From the NCBI GenBank assembly GCA_938028745.1, contig CALIZL010000096.1, forward strand, positions 1-27,420: a stretch of DNA of 27,420 bases, read 5' to 3'. The DNA is from an uncultured Prevotella sp. Its GTDB lineage: Bacteria; Bacteroidota; Bacteroidia; Bacteroidales; Bacteroidaceae. Positions 17,901-24,834 of this stretch are shown here, piece by piece (the stretch's first letter is position 1; every line of letters starts with the position of its first letter). The notes under the pieces were generated by a model. It made no database searches. It was not told the origin of the DNA and was given only the letters and a program-made list of their open reading frames with translations. The translations under genes and the position numbers were made by a program.

Positions 17901-17992
17901 CGCTCTCGTCTATCTTCATCGCTGCCCCCATCGCCTTCCTCACCTTGGGTAAAACCCAAAAAGGACGCGCTTTGGAAGCCGCAACGGTATAA
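14981..17992 (+). CDS. secDF: Fused protein translocase subunit SecDF
   Basis: A 1003-aa fusion of SecD and SecF, the normal arrangement and length in Bacteroidetes. It has a first membrane segment, then the P1 periplasmic head beginning GLGLDLKGGMNVILEI, and a long periplasmic region with a lysine-, alanine- and glutamine-rich insertion around residues 250-300. The SecD membrane core carries GTAVDANVLIYERTKEE. The SecF half has its own start FTGGRNYVVTF and the core VIGYSINDKVVVFDRIREN. These aspartate-bearing motifs couple proton flow to pulling of exported proteins. The gene has its own promoter and strong terminator, so it is a single-gene unit. Confidence 0.96.
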   Translation: MQNKGIVIVTAVLLTLASIFYLSFSVATRYYDGKAAELKDPIAQQDYKDSVKYLGIYSYQRCLETQIGLGLDLKGGMNVILEISVPDVIETLADHKTDAAFTKSLEQAKKEEETSQSDFISLFIKYYKQNAPGHKLAELFATQQLQGKVSPQSSDAEVEKALRTEVQAAIDNSFNVVRARIDKFGVVQPNIQKLEGQEGRIMVEMPGVREPERVRKLLQGSANLEFWETFNASEIVPYLTQLNARLASEQNGTDTAALDTANARAKAEQEVAKAKNEQPKFKLNTGDDKKTDVAQRANDAQTAAAIKANPLFSRLQPTGGNSLSIVGYANVRDTAAINKLIYGPVAKQVLPPDLKLLWSAKPADQAKMKNIYELHAIKVTSTNGRAPIEGDVVTDASDEFNHTNGLPEVNMRMNSDGARRWAALTKANVGRAIAIVLDNAVYSAPRVSNEIEGGSSSISGNFTIEDTKDLANTLKSGRMPAPARIVQEEVVGPTLGAQSIQQGIQSFAIAFVVLMVYMVLMYGFTPGMMANTALIVNLFFTLGILTSFQAALTLSGIAGMVLSLGTAVDANVLIYERTKEELAAGKGIKQAIKEGYGNAFSAIFDSNLTSIITGIILYSFGTGPIRGFATTLIIGIVCSFFTAVFLTRLVYEYQLNKDRWTKLTFTTGFSKNFMQNVHFPFMSVYKKTFVLVAVLLAVFVGSFVTRGLSRSIDFTGGRNYVVTFEKQVQPEQVRGILANAFPGCTTSALALGTDHKTIRVSTNYKIESNSPTVDDEAETILYNALKKAGLVSQKDVEAFKNPDIRKGGSIISSTKVGPSVAKDITYGAIISVLLAIFAIFVYILIRFRNVAFSVGSTVALAIDTTFVIGLYSLLWGFMPFSLEIDQTFIGAILTVIGYSINDKVVVFDRIRENMKLHPKQDFRSLFNDSINQTLARTINTSFSTLIVLLCILFLGGESIQSFAFAMSLGVIFGTLSSIFIAAPIAFLTLGKTQKGRALEAATV

Positions 17993-18019
17993 CGAAACGC
18001 ACTAACGCGCAATATAACG

Positions 18020-18066
18020 CCTGCCCCACTCCTTATATAATATTAGGAGTGGGGCAGGTTTATTTA
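18020..18066 (+). terminator. Strong terminator after secDF
   Basis: A 14-bp perfect stem, CCTGCCCCACTCCT at 18020-18033 with AGGAGTGGGGCAGG at 18045-18058. The loop is 11 nt, followed by TTTATTT. Confidence 0.9.
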
Positions 18067-18151
18067 ATGAGCATATCCCAGCCTGCACATATTTCAACCA
18101 CGCTGAAACAAGCAAGCAGGCGAGAAACATTCACTACCTTAAACGCTAAAG

Positions 18152-18307
18152 ATGAACATGGACATAAACAAAATCTATTCGCAGACGTTAGACCTTGCAA
18201 AACGAAATCCGTTGGTGCAGCTTGGTCTAGTTTGTCTTACCTTTGTCCTTATTTATAAGTTTGGGAAAGAAGTAGGAGAAACCATCTATTACATCTTGCA
18301 CAGATAA
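18152..18307 (+). CDS. 51-aa single-span membrane protein (unrecognised)
   Basis: A short frame, starting MNMDINKIYS and ending YYILHR, between the secDF terminator and the exporter promoter. Residues of about 21-36 (LVQLGLVCLTFVLIYK) form one membrane segment between a polar, lysine- and arginine-bearing N-terminal part and a charged C-terminal part. The amino-acid pattern is protein-like, unlike nearby non-coding frames. No promoter or ribosome site is clear, and ATG at 18158 (Met3) is an alternative start. There is no double-glycine motif, so it is not an obvious PCAT substrate. Function unknown. Confidence 0.55.
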   Translation: MNMDINKIYSQTLDLAKRNPLVQLGLVCLTFVLIYKFGKEVGETIYYILHR

Positions 18308-18476
18308 CGTGCGTAGTATGGCATCAATAATCCCTTACGCAGAGAAAAAGCAACGCTTTTGTTTGTTTACGATGTACCTATGCCCTTTCCTCATCCAACT
18401 CCTATTTGGCTATAACAGAGCCACCTATAATCTACACAAAAACACACCTGCCTACATTACACTTTATTACATTTCG

Positions 18477-18508
18477 TTTGCGTACATAACTAATTCTGTG
18501 TATCTTTG
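18477..18508 (+). promoter_or_regulatory. Promoter of the exporter operon
   Basis: TTTG (18477-18480), 20 bp, TATCTTTG (18501-18508) is a full match to the Bacteroidetes promoter. Transcription would start near 18515, about 350 nt before the HlyD-family start codon. Confidence 0.75.
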
Positions 18509-18514
18509 CAAAAG

Positions 18515-18864
18515 TTTCGTAAGCGTTGGCAAATGCTTACAATGAAATTGTGGCATAAACAGGTTTGCCACTCAGTCTTACACATTAAACCACCAGCACA
18601 CAATGCTGTAATATTGAAGATGATGACATAAAACGAAACTATACATATAACGATAAATAGTATTAGCTAATACTCACTGCATTCCGAAACCGGCAAAATG
18701 AAGAAGTGCAAATAGTGAATAGAAGTTGATGCTCACGCTTAGCGTGAGCTTCTTCTTATATTCATTTGTTGCGTGCTTGCCGGTGCGTGGAATGCGGATA
18801 TACAGATGGAGTCCACGCTTTTTTTGTAGGCATGCGGCTCCACAATCCAAATATTCGTATCGTA
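18515..18864 (+). promoter_or_regulatory. Long structured leader of the exporter operon
   Basis: The 350-nt leader holds a perfect 16-bp palindrome AGTATTAGCTAATACT (18659-18674). It also holds a hairpin-forming GCTCACGCT/AGCGTGAGC (18731-18749) followed by TTCTTCTT, and a mini-frame MKKCK at 18698. The hairpin plus pyrimidine tail could be an attenuator. Nothing else in 18308-18864 looks coding. Confidence 0.45.
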
Positions 18865-20043
18865 ATGGAGCAACAACCAGAACTCTTACCCACCGAATGG
18901 GTGTCTGATAGTGTAGGCACCTATCTCTATCAGAAACGCCCAAAGCGGCATGTAATCTACACAGCCATGTTGGCTGCCGTGTCTGCGGCTATTATTTCCT
19001 TACCTTTTGTTTATGTAGACATTACCGTTCAAAGCAGTGGCTTTGTAAGGCCTAACGGAGAGATTAGCGTCATCACTGCGCCAATGACAGAGACGGTGGA
19101 GCGCGTTTCGGCCAAGGAAGGCGACAAATTGCGGAAAGGAGACGAGATTTTAAGGTTTAGAACAAGTGCACCAGACGGAAAGATAAAGTACCAACAAGAG
19201 CGTTCAAAGGAGGCAAATGCGCATATCGCAGACCTAGAACTGCTCTCGAAAGGGCAACGTCCACAGGCATTTGCATCGGCAGCCCGACAACAAGAATACG
19301 CCAAATACCTGTCTGAACAATACCGTTTAAAAACCGACTTGCGCCAATATGAAACCGAATGGCGACGCTATAAAGTGCTTTTCGATAAGGGACTGATTAG
19401 CGAGAGCGAGTATAATGAGCATTATTATAGGTATCAAGACAAGCTGAACGAACTGCATTTGCAGCAGACCAACCAAATGAGCGCATGGAAAACAGAACTC
19501 ACCAACCTGAAAATGCAATTGAAGGAAACCACTTCCAACCTCATAGAAACGCGCAGCAACCGAAACGTCTATGTTGTTAGAAGCCCCATCAATGGCACGT
19601 TAGAGCAATTTTCGGGCATATACCCAGGCAGCAATCTGCAAGTGGGCGCTACCATTGCCGTGGTTAGTCCCGACACCTCTTTATATATAGAGGCCTACGT
19701 TGCGCCTCGCGACATTGCCTTTATACGCGAAAAAATGCGCGTGAAGGTGCAGATAGAGTCGTTTAACTATAATGAGTGGGGCACACTCGAAGGCTATGTG
19801 CAAAACATCTCGTCTGACTATATACGCAACAACGATGGGCAAAGCTACTATAAGGTTAAGTGCAAACTGACAAAAAACTATCTCGAATTGCGCAACTCCA
19901 AGCGAAAGGGCTACGTAAAGAAAGGCATGACGGGCATTGTGCACTTCGTTGTTACGCGCCGCTCTTTGTTCAACCTACTTTATAAAAACATCGACGAGTG
20001 GGCAAACCCCACGCAACATCAGGCAACCGCTACCAACAAATAG
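18865..20043 (+). CDS. HlyD-family periplasmic adaptor of the peptide exporter
   Basis: A 392-aa membrane-fusion protein. A short cytoplasmic N terminus precedes one membrane segment (about 31-50). The first lipoyl-like half (ITVQSSGFVRPNGEISVITAP) follows, then a long coiled-coil hairpin (about 110-230) and the returning half with VVRSPINGTLEQFSGIYPGSNLQVG. The C-terminal beta barrel ends in KKGMTGIVHFVVTRRSLFNLLY. The start ATG 18865 gives the usual N terminus. ATG 18832 in the same frame is possible, and the frame is open further upstream without support. It would bridge the inner-membrane PCAT encoded 18 nt downstream to an outer-membrane channel, which is not encoded in the window. Confidence 0.92.
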   Translation: MEQQPELLPTEWVSDSVGTYLYQKRPKRHVIYTAMLAAVSAAIISLPFVYVDITVQSSGFVRPNGEISVITAPMTETVERVSAKEGDKLRKGDEILRFRTSAPDGKIKYQQERSKEANAHIADLELLSKGQRPQAFASAARQQEYAKYLSEQYRLKTDLRQYETEWRRYKVLFDKGLISESEYNEHYYRYQDKLNELHLQQTNQMSAWKTELTNLKMQLKETTSNLIETRSNRNVYVVRSPINGTLEQFSGIYPGSNLQVGATIAVVSPDTSLYIEAYVAPRDIAFIREKMRVKVQIESFNYNEWGTLEGYVQNISSDYIRNNDGQSYYKVKCKLTKNYLELRNSKRKGYVKKGMTGIVHFVVTRRSLFNLLYKNIDEWANPTQHQATATNK

Positions 20044-20061
20044 ATTAAACAATCAACACAC

Positions 20062-22230
20062 ATGCAAAACAAAGGCATAAAAATTAAGCAACAAGACATC
20101 ACCGATTGCGGAGCGGCATCGTTGGCCTCGGTATGCGCCCATTACGGGTTGGCATTCCCCATTGCTCGCATTCGGCAATACGCTTTTACCGATAAAAAGG
20201 GCACCAACGTGCTGGGTATGATTGAGGCGGCTGGTAAATTGGGGCTCGAGGCCAAGGGGGTTCGTGCCGAACCAGAGGCGTTGAAGATGATACAGCTGCC
20301 CACCATCGCCCACGTTATCGTAAAAGAGGTGTTGTATCACTTTGTTGTTGTGTACGGCGTTAGCGACAAACACATCACATACATGGACCCCGCCGACGGC
20401 GAAATGCACCGCGTGGCGTGGGATGCGTTCTTAAAACTATGGACGGGAGTATTGATTTTGTTAGAGCCAAAGGACGATTTTGTGCAAGGCAACATGAAGA
20501 CCAGCACACCGCAACGTTTCTTCCAACTGCTGCGCCCACACCGGCGAGTAATGGCCGAAGTGTTGTTTGGAGCGGTTGTTTGCAGCATCCTAGGGCTAAG
20601 TACGTCGGTTTATGTGGGCAAGATAGTAGACTATGTGCTGGTAGACGAGAACACCAACCTGCTCAATCTCATGGGCGTGGCTATGCTTGCCATCATACTT
20701 ATACGCGTGTTTATATCCACAACGAAGAGCATCTTGGCATTAAAAACCAGTCAGATGATAGATGCCACACTCATTCTGGGCTATTATAAGCACATTTTAC
20801 ACCTGCCCCAGCAGTTCTTCGACACCATGCGCGTGGGCGAAATCATTTCGCGCGTTAACGATGCGGTGAAGATACGCACGTTTATCAACAACGTATTGGT
20901 AGACTTGGTGGTGAATGTGCTGATACTGGTTTTCGCTGTTGGCGTGATGTTTGTCTATTCGTGGAAACTGGCCTTGGTGACATTGGTATCCGCCCCGCTG
21001 TTCTTGGCTGTGTTCGTTTTGTTCAACCGGCTCAACAAACGCTATCAGCGAAAGATAATGGAGACGGCAGCCGACTTGGAGTCGCAATTGGTAGAATCGC
21101 TCAATGCCGTCACCACCATTAAGCGTTTCGGCATTGAGGCACACGCCAACCTGAAAACCGAATCGCGTTTTGTACGCCTGCTGCGCAACACATACGTAAG
21201 TGCGCAAGGCGCAATATTCGCCAGCAACGGCATCGACGTTGTCTCTTCTGTCGTTACGGTGGCGGTGTTGTGGGTTGGAAGCAATCTTGTTATCAACCAA
21301 ACGCTCACCCCTGGTAGCCTGATGATATTCTATTCGCTGATAGGCTATGTGCTTTCGCCCATCGGCTCGTTGATAAGTTCTAACCAAACCATACAAGACG
21401 CACAGATTGCAGCCGACCGCTTGTTTCAGATTTTAGACCTTGAAACGGAAAGTACAGACACCTCCACGAAGGTGAAGATGGAGCCCGACATGATAGGCGA
21501 CATCGTGTTCGACAACGTTTCTTTTCGATATGGTTCGCGCAAGCAGGTGTTCTCGTCGCTCAGTCTTGTTATCCCCAAGGGCAAAACCACGGCTGTTGTT
21601 GGCGAAAGCGGGTCGGGGAAAACCACGCTCGTATCACTATTACAGAACATTTACCCCATACAGTCGGGGCGGATAAGTATTGGTCAGTACGACATTGCGA
21701 TGATAAGCAACGAGAGTTTGCGCCGTTTCATCGGCATCGTTCCTCAAAAAGTGGAACTGTTTTCAGGCACGTTGCTTTCGAACATTTGCCTGGGCGACCT
21801 GCAACCCGACATGCGCCGTGCACTAGACATCATTACGCAGCTGGGCTTAAAAGATTTTGTCGATGCCCTACCCAAAGGCCTAGACACCATCGTAAGCGAA
21901 CAAGGCACCACGTTTTCGGGTGGCGAAAGGCAGCGCATTGCCATCGCCCGCGCCCTGTACAAGCAGCCCGAAGTGCTTATCTTCGACGAGGCCACCTCGT
22001 CGCTCGACTCCATTTCCGAACGTTTCGTAAAACAAACGCTGCACGCCTTGGCCGCACAAGGCAAAACCATCATCGTTATCGCCCATCGCCTAAGTACCAT
22101 TAAAGATGCCGACAGGATAGTGGTTATCGACAAAGGAGAGGTGGCCGAGAGTGGCACACACAGCGAGTTGATTGCCCAAAACGGCGTTTTCCAACGCCTT
22201 TGGCACGCACAAAACAACGTGATTGACTAA
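20062..22230 (+). CDS. C39 peptidase-containing ABC transporter (double-glycine peptide exporter)
   Basis: A 722-aa PCAT of normal length. The N-terminal C39 cysteine protease has KQQDITDCGAASLA (oxyanion Gln, catalytic Cys16), YHFVVVYGV (His93) and MDPADG (Asp109). A six-span membrane domain covers about residues 160-450. The ATPase has Walker A GESGSGKT (514-521), signature FSGGERQR (618-625), Walker B VLIFDEATSS and the H-loop His in IAHRLST. These proteins cut leader peptides after Gly-Gly and export the remainder. All catalytic residues are present, so a substrate should be encoded nearby. The 57-aa gene at 23740-23913 fits. Confidence 0.96.
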   Translation: MQNKGIKIKQQDITDCGAASLASVCAHYGLAFPIARIRQYAFTDKKGTNVLGMIEAAGKLGLEAKGVRAEPEALKMIQLPTIAHVIVKEVLYHFVVVYGVSDKHITYMDPADGEMHRVAWDAFLKLWTGVLILLEPKDDFVQGNMKTSTPQRFFQLLRPHRRVMAEVLFGAVVCSILGLSTSVYVGKIVDYVLVDENTNLLNLMGVAMLAIILIRVFISTTKSILALKTSQMIDATLILGYYKHILHLPQQFFDTMRVGEIISRVNDAVKIRTFINNVLVDLVVNVLILVFAVGVMFVYSWKLALVTLVSAPLFLAVFVLFNRLNKRYQRKIMETAADLESQLVESLNAVTTIKRFGIEAHANLKTESRFVRLLRNTYVSAQGAIFASNGIDVVSSVVTVAVLWVGSNLVINQTLTPGSLMIFYSLIGYVLSPIGSLISSNQTIQDAQIAADRLFQILDLETESTDTSTKVKMEPDMIGDIVFDNVSFRYGSRKQVFSSLSLVIPKGKTTAVVGESGSGKTTLVSLLQNIYPIQSGRISIGQYDIAMISNESLRRFIGIVPQKVELFSGTLLSNICLGDLQPDMRRALDIITQLGLKDFVDALPKGLDTIVSEQGTTFSGGERQRIAIARALYKQPEVLIFDEATSSLDSISERFVKQTLHALAAQGKTIIVIAHRLSTIKDADRIVVIDKGEVAESGTHSELIAQNGVFQRLWHAQNNVID

Positions 22231-22391
22231 CAAATATGGAACTAAAAAACGAATGATACTTACTGAAAGTTGTGTTAGCTACACTCCATGTCCTTCGTTC
22301 AGTTATAGCTCTCGAAAAATATAGACGCGAGAAAAAGGTATGACGACCGATTTTGGTTAAATAAAGCAAGGGATTAAAAAAATAGAACAAG

Positions 22392-22727
22392 ATGAACTTT
22401 ATAGATGACTTAAAAAGATTACGGAAAGTACATGAACTAATCATCGGACAGAATACTGGCTCTCCCGATAATTTGGCCGAGTCTATTTGTGTCTCTCGAA
22501 GTGAGCTGTATTATATCCTCCGAGAATTAAAAAAGATGGGCGCGCAAATAAGTTATAACAGGCGCAAACGCTCATTCTGCTATTCCAACAATTTTAAGTT
22601 GGACATGGAGATTAAAGTAAGTTATATTGGAGAGCACGAGCTGAACATTCTTGGCTGTGGTTACGTTGGGTGCAGTACATGCAAAGGTGCTCTGTACAAC
22701 ACGTTTGTACAGAATGTCGCCTTTTAA
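22392..22727 (+). CDS. Small HTH protein with a cysteine-rich C-terminal tail
   Basis: A 111-aa protein. Residues of about 24-50 (SPDNLAESICVSRSELYYIL) form a DeoR/HTH_11-like helix-turn-helix, followed by a basic wing (SYNRRKRSF). After a beta segment, the C terminus reads EHELNILGCGYVGCSTCKG and then a neutral tail. I take it as a likely transcription regulator of the locus. The segment ending NILGCG resembles a degenerate double-glycine leader, so export of the tail is imaginable but unproven. The codon composition is AT-rich compared with the exporter genes. The 161-nt gap upstream has no clear promoter. Confidence 0.65.
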   Translation: MNFIDDLKRLRKVHELIIGQNTGSPDNLAESICVSRSELYYILRELKKMGAQISYNRRKRSFCYSNNFKLDMEIKVSYIGEHELNILGCGYVGCSTCKGALYNTFVQNVAF

Positions 22728-22786
22728 TCAGGCTTGCTTTATAAAAAGTTTCCTAACTATTTTTTGCGGCATAAGTAGTGGGGGCA

Positions 22787-23674
22787 TCAATCAGAACCTA
22801 GAATCAAGAGCCGCCTGCGTTTATAATCCAGCATCCACTTCTTACCTTGAAGAAAGCCTGCGTTTATGCGAGGGTATTTAGATCCACTACTCACCGACTT
22901 AACAAAATTCAAATTATAATTGAGATTCGATATTTCTACAGGTACGTTTTTACACCATCCTACCTTTTTATAGGTTAATTTATCAGCGATGTTAGCACCA
23001 GGTAACTTAACACTGTCGGTTGGGGTTATGTCAAAGTTAGAAGGCACTGCATTTAGTAGCGACCCTGTATCGAAAAATATCCGTGTGTCTTTGCCTCCAA
23101 TTTTCCCTTCGAAATAGATGAGATTTAAAGCTGCGTCAGCATATTTTTTCCATTTTATCGTGGCAACAATATTCTTAGGCATACGCATATATTGCTGAAT
23201 CGTATTTCTCTTCAAGTCATAACACCACAAGTCTCTTTTTAAGATTTCGCCACCAATAATAAACTTAGGGGCGTATTGTTGGAGGGTTCCAGCCAAATCC
23301 ACTAAATAGCATCTCACATTGGTGTAAACCACCCCACCAAATGCAATGCTGTCTAGATACACATAAGATGAATTAACGTCTTTACCCATTGTATTCCCCA
23401 CCACTGCATTTACTCGTTCGCCTTTAATTTGGCAAGAGTCAACGGCATATGTAGAATCAATGGCGCATACAGAAGCACCAGTATCAATAGTCGTTTCGTG
23501 GATTGTGCTGCACAAGCCAGAATTGTAGACAGTCACATCTACATACATCAAGTTGTTTTTTATTGTGATTTGCGATTGCGCAATAACCGATGTGGTTTGG
23601 AAGCAAACAAGCCAGCCTACAACAAGGCGCAGCAAATCCCGTTTAGCGATAAACTTCTTTCTCATCATGACCAT
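22787..23674 (-). CDS. Secreted two-lobed retropepsin-like aspartic protease
   Basis: A 295-aa protein with a signal peptide (about residues 1-33; basic MRKKFIAKRD, then a hydrophobic core ending SVIAQ). Each half has an aspartic protease signature: TTIDTGASVC (Asp64) with a later FIIGGEIL, and IFFDTGSLLN (Asp202) with a later NAGFLQGKKW. Two DTG motifs in one chain would form a pepsin-like active site without dimerisation. It lies 65 nt after the double-glycine peptide gene on the same strand, with a hairpin between. ATG at 23668 and 23665 are alternative starts. A role in peptide maturation or in protecting the producer is a guess from position. A decayed second copy of its 3' end lies at 24094-24152. 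Confidence 0.8.
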   Translation of the reverse strand: MVMMRKKFIAKRDLLRLVVGWLVCFQTTSVIAQSQITIKNNLMYVDVTVYNSGLCSTIHETTIDTGASVCAIDSTYAVDSCQIKGERVNAVVGNTMGKDVNSSYVYLDSIAFGGVVYTNVRCYLVDLAGTLQQYAPKFIIGGEILKRDLWCYDLKRNTIQQYMRMPKNIVATIKWKKYADAALNLIYFEGKIGGKDTRIFFDTGSLLNAVPSNFDITPTDSVKLPGANIADKLTYKKVGWCKNVPVEISNLNYNLNFVKSVSSGSKYPRINAGFLQGKKWMLDYKRRRLLILGSD

Positions 23675-23696
23675 TACTTACCCATTATTCCTTAAA

Positions 23697-23735
23697 ATAA
23701 AGGGTTGCCATTGCTATGGGGCAACCCTTTATCAT
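23697..23735 (-). terminator. Hairpin between peptide gene and aspartic protease
   Basis: AAAGGGTTGCC at 23699-23709 pairs perfectly (11 bp) with GGCAACCCTTT at 23720-23730 over a 10-nt loop. On the minus strand it is followed by ATTTTAAGG. It could end most transcripts after the peptide gene and let some read into the protease gene. Confidence 0.8.
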
Positions 23736-23739
23736 TTTG

Positions 23740-23913
23740 TTAATCGAGGGGGATGGTGCCCCCGATTTCTACCCTACAATTCGGGTCATTATTTGTTCTT
23801 GCGAAAAAGTGGTCTTTAATCCATTTCCAAGCACTGGCAAGCCAAGTTCTGCCTCCATAAGTTTCTTTCATTTCGACCTCGCTCAGAGGACGAATTAAAT
23901 TTGTCTTCATCAT
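23740..23913 (-). CDS. Double-glycine leader peptide (bacteriocin-type precursor)
   Basis: A 57-aa precursor. The leader MKTNLIRPLSEVEMKETYGG has the standard features of PCAT substrates: a hydrophobic residue ladder (L, V, M) at the usual spacing, acidic residues and a terminal Gly-Gly at 20-21. The predicted 36-residue product begins RTWLASAWKWIKDHFF and is aromatic and mildly basic at its start, with one cysteine (Cys46) and a second Gly-Gly (51-52) before TIPLD. It starts MM, so 23910 is an alternative start. It has its own promoter, is followed by a hairpin, and lies on the strand opposite the exporter operon. Activity (bacteriocin or signalling peptide) is inferred. Confidence 0.85.
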   Translation of the reverse strand: MMKTNLIRPLSEVEMKETYGGRTWLASAWKWIKDHFFARTNNDPNCRVEIGGTIPLD

Positions 23914-23965
23914 TTTGTTGTTTTTAGTTTATAACATTTAAGTAAGTTGTCGACTTCTTACGCTG

Positions 23966-23997
23966 CGAAGATACCTAGAAAAACAAAACTCATCAAG
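23966..23997 (-). promoter_or_regulatory. Promoter of the double-glycine peptide gene
   Basis: On the minus strand CTTG (23997-23994), 20 bp, TATCTTCG (23973-23966) is close to the Bacteroidetes consensus, with one change in the -7 box (TTCG for TTTG) and one in the -33 box. The leader would be about 45 nt. Confidence 0.55.
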
Positions 23998-24015
23998 TTT
24001 TCTTAAAGAAATTGT

Positions 24016-24044
24016 ACTTCCGTACAAAATTTTCGGACGGAAGT
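24016..24044. promoter_or_regulatory. Inverted repeat upstream of the peptide promoter
   Basis: ACTTCCGT at 24016-24023 and ACGGAAGT at 24037-24044 are exact reverse complements, spaced 13 bp and located about 20 bp upstream of the -33 box. It is a candidate activator-binding site. A T-rich tail is lacking, so it is not an obvious terminator. Confidence 0.4.
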
Positions 24045-24093
24045 AATTAAAACGCTCCCTTAGCTTGTCTTAGTTGCGTAAGTGGTTGCGTTG

Positions 24094-24152
24094 TCATTCG
24101 GAATCTAAAATCAAGAGCCGCCTGCGTTTATAACCCAGCATCCACTTCTCAC
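24094..24152 (-). pseudogene. 3' remnant of a second aspartic protease gene
   Basis: On the minus strand this reads KWMLGYKRRRLLILDSE and a stop. It matches the C terminus of the intact protease (KWMLDYKRRRLLILGSD and stop) with three changes in 17 residues. The DNA is nearly identical over about 50 bp. It breaks off at 24152, where CPBP remnant sequence begins. Confidence 0.8.
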
Positions 24153-24156
24153 GCCA

Positions 24157-24315
24157 TCAATATCAGCTCCCGACATATTATCTGGTGGAGCGTTTGGGCC
24201 GGAGGCCTCGATTATATGTGTGGCGTTAGGCATTGCCATCTCTATCGTTTACACCGTGCTGTGTATCAAGAAGAAGAAAAAGCTTGGAGCCGAACCAGAA
24301 ATGCTGTCTGTGTAG
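24157..24315 (+). pseudogene. 3' remnant of a CPBP protease gene (remnant A)
   Basis: The frame reads APDILSGGAFGPEASIICVA, then a membrane segment, then YTVLCIKKKKKLGAEPEML and a stop. It is the C terminus of the downstream CPBP protease at 25842 (YTVLYIKKKKKLGAEPEIL). No start or catalytic part remains. Confidence 0.8.
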
Positions 24316-24380
24316 CTTTTCCGCTGGCATCCCATCAGTTTTACGTAGCTCATATCAAGCGATAAATCTTAAATTGTGTA

Positions 24381-24782
24381 TTACACAAAGACAAACCTCA
24401 GTTGGCTGAAGAACTCAATAAGGTCTTTATTCTAGAAAACAAAGAGATGGAATCTTTGTTGGGGTATGCACAATTTATTACTTTTGTATCCAGATGGGAA
24501 AAGAAATATCCAATATTCAAAGAGTACAAAGCAGACCGAAACATTGCTTACTTTGCATATATGGACTTCCCTGTGCAAGTGCAAAGGTGCATATATACGA
24601 CTAGTTGGATTGAGAGACTCAATAGAAAATATAAGAGAACAATAAAAATGAGAACATCAATGCCATCAATCATGTCGATACTTTTCCTACTTGCAAGTGT
24701 TGCTATGGAAGAAACGAAAACAACATATGCTAGGAAAATTTATCAATGGAAATTCTGGAAAATCAAGAAAGAAAATGAATAA
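24381..24782 (+). pseudogene. IS256-family transposase, C-terminal fragment
   Basis: About 130 residues resemble the end of IS256/mutator-type transposases: LAEELNKV, FITFVSRWEKKYP, IYTTSWIERLNRKYKRTIKMR and SILFLLASVAM. The N-terminal two-thirds with the first catalytic aspartates are absent, so it cannot be active. GGGCTTACACACTTTTTAGG at 24802-24821, just downstream, may be the right end of the element. No matching left end is seen. Confidence 0.8.
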
Positions 24783-24834
24783 TACAAAGATAAGAAAAAA
24801 TGGGCTTACACACTTTTTAGGGCAGTACCCTGCT

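Noticed and set aside
18309..18545. A 78-codon frame between the small membrane protein and the HlyD gene
   Set aside because: It begins with GTG, has a composition unlike a protein (many Tyr, Phe and Cys without pattern), and contains the full exporter promoter.
18766..18864. N-terminal extension of the HlyD-family protein from TTG 18766
   Set aside because: The 33 added residues are cysteine-rich and unlike the family, and the first part is encoded just after the leader hairpin. ATG 18865 gives a standard N terminus.
23716..23898. A 60-codon plus-strand frame over the peptide gene
   Set aside because: The minus-strand frame has a specific leader motif, promoter and hairpin. The plus-strand frame has no recognisable feature and runs through the hairpin.
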